Of a DNA stretch of 16,605 nt, positions 8,178 through 14,543 are shown piece after piece; position 1 is the first letter of the stretch; each line of letters starts with the position of its first letter. Source of the stretch: Myxococcales bacterium (GTDB lineage Bacteria; Myxococcota_A; Bradymonadia; UBA4248); NCBI GenBank assembly GCA_004554395.1, contig SFMP01000201.1:1-16605 (forward strand). Direction: 5' to 3'. The translations under genes and the position numbers were made by a program. The notes beneath the pieces were generated by a model. That model was not told where the DNA came from and did not search any database. It saw only the letters and a program-made list of their open reading frames with translations.

Positions 8178-9578
8178 ATGGAAATCAAACGACCTGTACG
8201 CGTGCGATTCGCGCCATCGCCCACGGGTTTTATGCATCTCGGAAATGCGCGTACAGCGCTTTTTAACTGGCTTTTTGCTCGCCATCACGGGGGCGAGTTT
8301 ATTTTGCGCATCGAGGATACCGACCGCGAACGCCATACCGAGGCAGCGGTTCAGGTTATCTATGACAGTCTAAAATGGATGGGATTGAACTGGGATGGCC
8401 CGGTTTTGCGCCAGTCGGAGCGATTGGGGATATATCACGAAATCGCCGAGCGTTTGATTGCCGAGGGCAAAGCTTATCGTTGCACGTGCACGCGCGAAGA
8501 GCTCGAAGCGAAAAAAGAGGCGATGAAGGCGACGGTGAATCGCACGTGTTATGACCGAACGTGCCGCGAAAAGAATTTGGGTCCCGATTGTGGGACGCAT
8601 GTCGTGCGTTTTAAGATGCCGCTCGAGGGCGAATCGACGTTCGACGATATGGTTCAGGGCAAGATAACGAAGCGTTATGCCGATCTCGACGATTTCATCA
8701 TGATTCGTTCGGATGGGATGCCGACGTATCAGTTTGCCGTCGTCGTCGACGATTTGGCATTGAAGATTACGCACGTGATTCGCGGTGCCGATCATATCGA
8801 TAACACGCACGATCAGATTGCGCTTTATCATGCGTTGGGCGAGGAGCCGCCTGTATTTGGCCATGCACCGCGCATCGATGGTTTGTCGAAGCGCAAAGGT
8901 AGCCCATCGGTCGAATACTATCGCGAGGAGCTCGGTTTGTTGCCCGAAGGTTTGAACAACTACATCGTCCGCTTGGGCTGGTCGCACGGCAACGACGAAA
9001 TCTTTACGACAGAGCAATTGATCGAATACTTCGATGCCGATGCGATAAATCAGGCCAATGGCGAATTCGACGAAGAAAAGCTCAAATGGGTCAACGAGCA
9101 GCAATTGCGCCTCGTATCGCTCGACAAGCTCGCACAACACGTTTTGCCGATTTACGAGAAACACGGCGTGCATTTGGACCACGACGAATGGCTCGACAAA
9201 TTGCTCGAAATGATGCGCAAACGCGCCCATAACCTCAACGAAATCGTGACCGACAGTTTGTTCGTGTTCCGAGCGCCCAAGTCGTATGACGAAGCGAGTG
9301 TTTCGCGCCATTTTGGCGAATCGACGCCAGACGTGTTGGAGAGTTTGGCGGCTGAGATATCGGCAGTTGAGACGTGGGACGAGGCTTCGATCGAGGCTGC
9401 GTTTACGCGCGTTGCCGAAATGACGGGGCTGAAGATGGGCAAGATAGCCCAACCGGCTCGCACGGCTATCGTCGGGATTGCCCAATCACCTGGGATCTAC
9501 GAAGTCGTTTGGTTTGTCGGCAAAGACGAGACGATCCGCCGACTCCAAAGAGCCGCCGATTTTATCCGCACGCGCTGA
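8178..9578 (+). CDS. gltX: Glutamyl-tRNA synthetase
   Basis: A 466-residue class Ia synthetase that charges tRNA(Glu). The Rossmann core begins with RFAPSPTGFMHLGNARTALF, where HLGN takes the place of HIGH (a normal GluRS variant), followed by RIEDTDRERHT. The KMSKS equivalent is LSKRKG (about 236-241). A Zn-type Cys cluster is seen in the connective region: Cys102, Cys104 and Cys129 keep the spacing of the E. coli C-x-C-x24-C site, and the fourth ligand may be Cys124 or Cys138, because the E. coli His position is Glu here. Length is typical. Whether it also charges tRNA(Gln) cannot be decided from this window. ATG 8178 has GGAAGG upstream (8163-8168). Probably transcribed from the promoter at 8085 or by readthrough from nfo. 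Confidence 0.97.
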   Translation: MEIKRPVRVRFAPSPTGFMHLGNARTALFNWLFARHHGGEFILRIEDTDRERHTEAAVQVIYDSLKWMGLNWDGPVLRQSERLGIYHEIAERLIAEGKAYRCTCTREELEAKKEAMKATVNRTCYDRTCREKNLGPDCGTHVVRFKMPLEGESTFDDMVQGKITKRYADLDDFIMIRSDGMPTYQFAVVVDDLALKITHVIRGADHIDNTHDQIALYHALGEEPPVFGHAPRIDGLSKRKGSPSVEYYREELGLLPEGLNNYIVRLGWSHGNDEIFTTEQLIEYFDADAINQANGEFDEEKLKWVNEQQLRLVSLDKLAQHVLPIYEKHGVHLDHDEWLDKLLEMMRKRAHNLNEIVTDSLFVFRAPKSYDEASVSRHFGESTPDVLESLAAEISAVETWDEASIEAAFTRVAEMTGLKMGKIAQPARTAIVGIAQSPGIYEVVWFVGKDETIRRLQRAADFIRTR

Positions 9579-9607
9579 GAATTTATCGTGGCGCATTGAC
9601 TTCGTTC

Positions 9608-9635
9608 TTGACGCAGAGAGGCATTGTCGTATAAG
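9608..9635 (+). promoter_or_regulatory. Sigma70-like promoter downstream of gltX
   Basis: TTGACG (9608-9613), 16-bp spacer, TATAAG (9630-9635). It shares the exact 12-mer TTGTCGTATAAG with the gltX-upstream promoter. The -35 box begins 29 bp after the gltX stop. Another TTGAC lies 12 bp further upstream (9596). It would drive the structured segment that ends at the terminator at 9787-9806. Confidence 0.65.
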
Positions 9636-9648
9636 ATCTTTGCGTCAA
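9608..9648. promoter_or_regulatory. Inverted repeat flanking the promoter (candidate operator)
   Basis: TTGACGCAGAG (9608-9618) and CTTTGCGTCAA (9638-9648) form inverted arms of 11 bp with one mismatch; the outer 8 bp are perfect. The arms are centred about 30 bp apart, close to three helical turns, and enclose the -10 box. The left arm contains the -35 box and the right arm covers the predicted start site. This geometry suits a dimeric regulator or a structured 5' end. No known regulator consensus was recognised. Confidence 0.5.
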
Positions 9649-9806
9649 TTCCCTCGATTGGGAATATTGGAGTCGGATGTTTGCCGTCGACGCGGCGCGT
9701 CGACCCAGCGGTGGCGCATTCGCTTCGCCACCGAATACATACAACGAAAATTATTCTTCGATTGTCGAACTAAAGAGAATACTCTTTCGGAAGATCCGAT
9801 TTTTTT
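9642..9806 (+). ncRNA. Candidate structured small RNA or attenuated leader, about 165 nt
   Basis: Bounded by the promoter at 9608-9635 and an intrinsic terminator at 9787-9806, the segment holds a string of perfect inverted repeats. ATTCCC/GGGAAT is at 9648-9665. GTCGACGC-GGC-GCGTCGAC is at 9686-9704. CGGTGGCG/CGCCACCG is at 9709-9733. TTCGA-TTG-TCGAA is at 9757-9769. AAAGAG-AATA-CTCTTT is at 9772-9787, and the terminator stem ends the series. It lacks a T-arm consensus, so it is not tRNA, and I could not match it to 6S, tmRNA, SRP or RNase P RNA. It could be an independent sRNA or the attenuated leader of the SNF2-SWIM operon. The 5' boundary is estimated from the -10 box. Confidence 0.5.
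9787..9806 (+). terminator. Intrinsic terminator of the candidate RNA
   Basis: TCGGA-AGA-TCCGA followed by seven T (9800-9806). The stem is short (5 bp) but is immediately preceded by the stacked hairpin AAAGAG-AATA-CTCTTT (9772-9787), which shares one base with it. Confidence 0.7.
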
Positions 9807-9809
9807 GAT

Positions 9810-9857
9810 TCGAAATGCACGATTTAACGGGTTTAACGGGATCGTTGCACATTTCGA
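9810..9857. repeat. Imperfect inverted repeat with a 9-bp direct repeat in its loop
   Basis: Outer arms TCGAAATG (9810-9817) and CATTTCGA (9850-9857) are perfectly complementary. Inner arms ACGAT (9819-9823) and ATCGT (9841-9845) continue the stem after an asymmetric bulge. The loop is almost entirely two tandem copies of TTTAACGGG (9823-9831 and 9832-9840). It lies between the candidate RNA terminator and the short ORF before the SNF2 gene. A further hairpin AGCGG-TTTA-CCGCT sits at 9889-9902 (AGCGGT/ACCGCT). These could be operators or part of an mRNA leader. Confidence 0.65.
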
Positions 9858-9918
9858 CGACATACGCTTCGTTTACAGCAAGGCGCAAAGCGGTTTACCG
9901 CTAGGTGTGGTGGTATAG

Positions 9919-10032
9919 ATGGCCGTTTTTTTGCGCACCGAGACCGAAGTCTTTGTGTGCGTGTTTGCGCATTTGCAATCGTATCTTGGCATTGAGCCGA
10001 GTTGCGATGTTGATTGGCCAGATGGATTGTGA
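9919..10032 (+). CDS. Possible 37-residue ORF overlapping the SNF2 start
   Basis: ATG 9919 opens 37 codons ending at TGA 10030-10032, which overlaps the proposed SNF2 start GTG 10029 as GTGA, a common translational-coupling arrangement. Codon use (TTG, GCG, TTT, CAT, GAT, TCG) resembles neighbouring genes. The peptide begins MAVFLRTETEVF and ends DVDWPDGL; no signal peptide, membrane helix or known motif was recognised. An in-frame TAG sits directly before the ATG, so the ORF cannot extend upstream. Upstream GGTGTGGTGG is only a weak ribosome-binding site. It may be a leader peptide, a small protein, or a chance ORF. Confidence 0.35.
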   Translation: MAVFLRTETEVFVCVFAHLQSYLGIEPSCDVDWPDGL

Positions 10033-13000
10033 GTAAAGCGAAAGAAACTGCGCGTGAGCCGAGTCCGATTCACGCGACCTTTGTCACGCGACGCAATGCG
10101 CCGTCGGATGGGTTTTTGTTTTTGTGGGGTCCCGACGACACGCCCGAGACGGATTGGCTTGGTCAATTGCGCCGAATAGGATTGACGGGGATACCGTCGT
10201 CGCGACTTTATCCGGCGCAGGCGCGTCTGTTTTTGCCGGCGCGCGACGGGCGATATCGCATCGATACAGTTTCGGGGCGAGCATTGCGCATGGGCGATGC
10301 CGTGCGCGTGCTGGCGACGGCGTCGTTTGCACAGCCCAAACGCGACACGCGCAATAAGCGCAAAAAAGCCCCTTGTCCATCGATTATCGCTTGGAGCTGT
10401 GTTGCCAAATTTTCGCTCGAACTCATCGCGCGTGCGGCATTTATCCCGACGCTCAAGACGAATGGGCACAATCTCTATGCCGTCTGGCAAGCTGCCATCG
10501 AAAACTCGGTCGATATCGGGCGAATCCGCCAACTCGCTTCGCTCATGCCGATTTGCGCCCATGCGCTCTATAGCATTCCACATAATCGATGGGATAAGGC
10601 CAATAAACTCGGATCGAAGCGGCGCAAACCGACGATGATGTGGCACCCCGAAGCACTCGTGCGAGCCTTTATCGATGCAGCGATCGATTCATTCGTGCGA
10701 TCGACGAAGCTCCCCGACGACGTCGCCACCCAAACACACGCCGCACGAGAGTCGTTGCGATTGCTCGAACGCCCCAAGGCCTCGATGCCACTGATCGAAA
10801 AACTCGTGCAAGAATACCCGCAGAATTTCGATGCCATCTGCGAACAAAATGAACACTACGACGATGAAAAGCCCATTTCGCACGATCAGCGCCCGAAAAT
10901 CGTTCGCTACGACGACGACGATTCGGCACTCCCGTGTTTTGGCGACGATTCGTCGATTGGGCTACCGCGAGCCGTCAACTTCGACAATCAAGCCCAACTC
11001 CCGTTCCTCAAAAACGGCCTATATGCGCGCCCGCGTACTTTGCCCGACTCGATTTCGATCGAAGAAAACGGAAGAATAAGCGAAGATCCTGCAAACGAAG
11101 GCGTCGATCTTCGAATTTCGCGCGAAGATCTCGTCTCCTTGCGACGACATACGCCGCAAACGAACATTCGCCAAACCGATTGCGATATTCTGCGCACTTC
11201 GCACGACGACCTAGCTGCTTTGCGACATGCCTCTCATCGAGATGAGATCGATAACGATAATGCCGATAACCCGCGCATTTCGCGCGAAGACTTGGCGGCA
11301 TTGCGCCGACAAGCGCAACAAAAGGCAAATATCGGCAACCCAAACGACGACAATTCGCGCGAAGATTTGGCGGCATTGCGCCGACATGCGCTACGACGCG
11401 CCCAAATGCCCGATCCTTTCGATTCGCATCCCGTCGATTTGTCGAATGAATACGAGCTACAAGACGTCGTCGAATGCGATATGCCCGATCTCGACGACAT
11501 CTTATCGAGCGCCGGACCGTCGGCGGCAACGGCGAAATACAGTTCGGCGAGCACGAATAATGCGGCAAGATTTGGCAAAAAGAACGAAGAAAATTCGCTA
11601 TTTTCGAGCAGAATCGAAGATAACGCCATAAATCGGCGCAATATTCGCGCCGTCGATGGCGAGCATTTGTCGAAGCATAGCGACATCAACGAGTCGGCTT
11701 CGTTTGGGTTCCGAACGCCGAGCGAAACGATAAACGCGTCGAATCAAGTCGATCCGGCGCCCAAAGCCGCATCGGAATTCGATTTCTTCGACGACGATGA
11801 GAATGCGCAGACGTTGACAAAAGCCCCAGAATCGCCGCTCGATATATTCGACAGCATCGAACCGATCGACGAAATCGAGGGAATCGACGATATCGAGGCA
11901 CTATCGGACGAGCCCCAAGCTACGCCATATTCGCCGACCGAGGCATTTTTAGCGACGCATCCGATCGACGAATCGACGCCTTCGCAGCTGCCGCTCAATG
12001 CCTCGAATTTGCCCGATACGGGGCTAGAATCGCAGAGCGAAGTGTCGATTGGCTTCCCCGTCAAGATGACACAAGACCAGATGCGCAAGCTCATGCCGAT
12101 GAAAGAGTTCGTCTATACGACGCCGCAAGAGCTCGATGCGATACCGCGCTGGGAAAGCCGATGGATCGATGCGCTACTCGATAAAAAGACGCATTCTCGC
12201 ATTGACTATCACCTCGACGACCCCGATCTCGTCGACTCGATTACATCGTGGTTAGCGCCGATGCACGATGCCGATGCGGCCGAAGACGTCGATGCGCATG
12301 CCGGATTCTGGCTCGAAGCCCCGACGGCTGAAAGCGGAGATTTTTGGTTTCTTCGCTACATGCTCGTGGCCATCGAAGATCCTTCGATCGCCATTCGTGC
12401 AGGGCTCGTCTTTTCGATTGGGACCGAAAAGCTCCGAATCGATCGTCATTTTTTCGACAATCCACAAGAGCAACTGCTGGCAGATTTGGGCAAGGCGGCA
12501 CCATTTTTTGAACCGATTAAAAAGAGCCTCGAGCAATCGAAGCCCGAGGGCGTCTTTCTCGACGTCAAGCAAGCGTGGACGTTTATTTCGGAGGTCAGCC
12601 CCATACTCTATTCGTCGGGATTCGACGTGAGATTGCCCGAACAGCTCACCGATCAAGGATCGCGGCGTCTACGAGCCCGTTTCCGCATTCGCGACGCCTC
12701 GCAGAGCGACGCGGCGCGTGGTCACTTTGGATTGACCGAAATTGCGGGTTTCCAATGGGAAGCCGCCCTTGGCGACGAAGTCGTTTCGGCCAAGGAATTT
12801 CACGAAATCGTCGCCCTCAAACAACCCCTCGTACAATGGCATGGGGAATGGGTACTCGTCGATCCGGTTCAATTGCGCGATATCGAATTGCTCATCGATC
12901 AAAACGAGACGCAAGGCGTCATATCGCGATTCGACGCCATCAACCGAGCTTTGACGGGCGTCGCCGACCCGAATTCGCCCAATTCCAACATCGAAGTCGT

Positions 13001-14543
13001 CGTCGAGGGCAAGATCGCCGATATCTTGTCGCGATTGACGAAAGAAGACATCACCGATATGACGCTCAAGGCGCCCGATACGTTCTGCGGGACACTGCGC
13101 CCGTACCAAGAACGCGGCGTCGCTTGGCTATCCTACCAGTCGCGACTTGGGCTCGGATGCTGCCTCGCCGACGACATGGGCTTGGGCAAGACGATACAGC
13201 TCATTTGCCACATTCTACACATGAAAAAGCGATCGCCCTCGGATCGTCGCGGCATATTGCTCATTTGCCCGATGAGCGTCGTCGGGAACTGGAAGCGCGA
13301 ATTTGCTCGCTTTGCGCCATCGGTTCACGTCGTCATCCACCACGGCAACGATCGCGCCCAATGCACCGAAGATTGGCTCAAAAATCTCGAAATTCCCGGC
13401 ACCGTCGTCATTACGACATACGGACTCATCCATCGAAATGCCGATTTCCTCTATACACACCGTTGGGCGATGATCGCCCTCGACGAAGCACAGGCGATTA
13501 AAAACGCCTCGAGCAAGCGATCGATATTGGTGCGCGAGCTACAAGCCGATTTCCGCGTCGCCCTCACGGGAACGCCTATCGAAAACCGACTCTCCGAGCT
13601 CTGGTCTATCTTGGACTTCCTCAATCCGGGGCTCTTGGGCACGCATACGCGATTCCAAAGGCTCTATGGGGTGCCCATCGAGCGCAATAACGACGAAAAA
13701 GCCAAAGAACGACTCCGAAACGTCGTCGCACCGTTTATCCTCCGACGCGTCAAATCCGACCCACAAATCATCCAAGATCTGCCCGAAAAGATGGAGAACA
13801 AGATATTTTGTTCGCTCTCGCGCGAGCAAGCTACGCTCTATCAAGCCCTCGTCAACACGACGATGGAAAAGATCGAACACGCCGAGGGGATTGCCCGACA
13901 CGGACAAATACTCGCTTTGCTCACTCACCTCAAACAAATCGTCGATCACCCTGCCCTATTCCAAAAGGCATCGTCGAAATCGCCCGATCGTTCGGGCAAG
14001 ATTTTGCGGCTCATCGACATGCTCGAAACGATCATCGAAAACGACGAACGCGCTCTCATCTTTACGCAGTTCAAAGAAATGGGCGATCTCCTCGTTCCCA
14101 TTCTCCAAGATGCTTTCGATCTCGAGACGATTCCCTTCTTGCACGGCGGACTCACGGCTAGCCAACGCGACGCCCTCGTCGCCGACTTCCAATCGCCCGA
14201 TGGGCCCCCCATCTTCATCCTATCGCTCAAAGCAGGCGGCACAGGGCTCAATCTCACCGCCGCCTCGCACGTCTTCCACTTCGATCGCTGGTGGAATCCC
14301 GCCGTCGAAGATCAAGCGACCGATAGAGCCTACAGAATTGGGCAAAATAAAAACGTCCAAGTCCATAAATTCCTCACGCTCGGAACGCTCGAAGAAAAAA
14401 TCGACCTCATGCTCGAAGAAAAGAAAAACCTCTCCGATGCTATCGTCGACGCCTCGGGCGCTTGGGTCTCGCAACTCGATGCCGACGCACTACGCGAACT
14501 CTTCACCCTTAGCTCGGAGGCCATGATCGATGAAAACGCATGA
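10029..14543 (+). CDS. SNF2-family helicase (DUF3670/HelZ-like) with a large acidic insertion
   Basis: A predicted 1504-residue DNA-translocating ATPase. The N-terminal region starts IHATFV, then FLFLWGPDD, as in the bacterial DUF3670-SNF2 family. Residues about 870-1005 read as the DUF3670-like segment before the motor (ALGDEVVSAKEFHEI, LVQWHGEWVLVDP). Motor motifs are intact: Walker A DDMGLGKT (1048-1055), DEAQ (1152-1155), LTGTPIENR with TGTP at 1180-1183, AGGTGLNL, and QATDRAYRIGQ (1429-1439). Between about 285 and 700 an acidic, low-complexity insertion carries four regular short repeats. GTG 10029 is preferred because of the GTGA overlap with the short ORF; TTG 10014 in the same frame is possible (1509 residues), and neither has a clear Shine-Dalgarno. 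The stop overlaps the SWIM gene by 14 nt. Genomic SNF2-SWIM pairs such as Bacillus YwqA/YwqB are known, with function poorly defined. Confidence 0.93.
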   Translation: MSKAKETAREPSPIHATFVTRRNAPSDGFLFLWGPDDTPETDWLGQLRRIGLTGIPSSRLYPAQARLFLPARDGRYRIDTVSGRALRMGDAVRVLATASFAQPKRDTRNKRKKAPCPSIIAWSCVAKFSLELIARAAFIPTLKTNGHNLYAVWQAAIENSVDIGRIRQLASLMPICAHALYSIPHNRWDKANKLGSKRRKPTMMWHPEALVRAFIDAAIDSFVRSTKLPDDVATQTHAARESLRLLERPKASMPLIEKLVQEYPQNFDAICEQNEHYDDEKPISHDQRPKIVRYDDDDSALPCFGDDSSIGLPRAVNFDNQAQLPFLKNGLYARPRTLPDSISIEENGRISEDPANEGVDLRISREDLVSLRRHTPQTNIRQTDCDILRTSHDDLAALRHASHRDEIDNDNADNPRISREDLAALRRQAQQKANIGNPNDDNSREDLAALRRHALRRAQMPDPFDSHPVDLSNEYELQDVVECDMPDLDDILSSAGPSAATAKYSSASTNNAARFGKKNEENSLFSSRIEDNAINRRNIRAVDGEHLSKHSDINESASFGFRTPSETINASNQVDPAPKAASEFDFFDDDENAQTLTKAPESPLDIFDSIEPIDEIEGIDDIEALSDEPQATPYSPTEAFLATHPIDESTPSQLPLNASNLPDTGLESQSEVSIGFPVKMTQDQMRKLMPMKEFVYTTPQELDAIPRWESRWIDALLDKKTHSRIDYHLDDPDLVDSITSWLAPMHDADAAEDVDAHAGFWLEAPTAESGDFWFLRYMLVAIEDPSIAIRAGLVFSIGTEKLRIDRHFFDNPQEQLLADLGKAAPFFEPIKKSLEQSKPEGVFLDVKQAWTFISEVSPILYSSGFDVRLPEQLTDQGSRRLRARFRIRDASQSDAARGHFGLTEIAGFQWEAALGDEVVSAKEFHEIVALKQPLVQWHGEWVLVDPVQLRDIELLIDQNETQGVISRFDAINRALTGVADPNSPNSNIEVVVEGKIADILSRLTKEDITDMTLKAPDTFCGTLRPYQERGVAWLSYQSRLGLGCCLADDMGLGKTIQLICHILHMKKRSPSDRRGILLICPMSVVGNWKREFARFAPSVHVVIHHGNDRAQCTEDWLKNLEIPGTVVITTYGLIHRNADFLYTHRWAMIALDEAQAIKNASSKRSILVRELQADFRVALTGTPIENRLSELWSILDFLNPGLLGTHTRFQRLYGVPIERNNDEKAKERLRNVVAPFILRRVKSDPQIIQDLPEKMENKIFCSLSREQATLYQALVNTTMEKIEHAEGIARHGQILALLTHLKQIVDHPALFQKASSKSPDRSGKILRLIDMLETIIENDERALIFTQFKEMGDLLVPILQDAFDLETIPFLHGGLTASQRDALVADFQSPDGPPIFILSLKAGGTGLNLTAASHVFHFDRWWNPAVEDQATDRAYRIGQNKNVQVHKFLTLGTLEEKIDLMLEEKKNLSDAIVDASGAWVSQLDADALRELFTLSSEAMIDENA
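11112..11390 (+). repeat. Four in-frame SREDLAALRR-type motif repeats inside the SNF2 protein
   Basis: Copies start at 11112 (RISREDLVSLRRH), 11193 (RTSHDDLAALRHA), 11274 (RISREDLAALRRQA) and 11352 (NSREDLAALRRHA). The motif serines are residues 364, 391, 418 and 443, giving spacings of 27, 27 and 25. Linkers between copies are polar and differ from each other, so the conserved part is a helix-like peptide of about 12 residues. Copies 3 and 4 are also nearly identical at DNA level, indicating recent duplication. Confidence 0.9.
14516..14520 (+). promoter_or_regulatory. Shine-Dalgarno of the SWIM gene, inside the SNF2 3' end
   Basis: GGAGG lies 9 nt upstream of ATG 14530, within the last codons of the SNF2 gene. 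It supports ATG 14530 as the start and a coupled operon with a 14-nt overlap. Confidence 0.7.

Noticed and set aside
6900..8336. 478-codon open frame on the minus strand across nfo and the start of gltX, whose stop overlaps the GTG start of the membrane protein gene and whose tail reads DQIKQIGNGVIG
   Set aside because: It is antisense to two certain genes and its bulk is Arg/Pro-rich shadow translation. The tail faintly recalls motif X of C5 methyltransferases, but nothing upstream supports a methyltransferase, so the GTGA overlap is taken as chance.
8370..9485. 371-codon minus-strand frame
   Set aside because: Fully antisense to gltX, with no start context or family features; a by-product of CGA/TCG-rich codons.
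9642..9806. tRNA or 6S RNA in the gltX-SNF2 spacer
   Set aside because: There is no T-arm consensus or cloverleaf, and I could not build the long central-bubble hairpin expected of 6S RNA; kept only as an unclassified RNA candidate.
9478..9918. 146-codon plus-strand frame from inside gltX through the spacer
   Set aside because: It starts within gltX and crosses the terminator and all inverted repeats; no RBS or domain was seen.
12575..13501. 308-codon plus-strand frame inside the SNF2 gene, with a similar 286-codon frame at 13666-14526
   Set aside because: Out-of-frame translations of a gene with intact helicase motifs; Arg- or Ser-rich composition typical of shadows.
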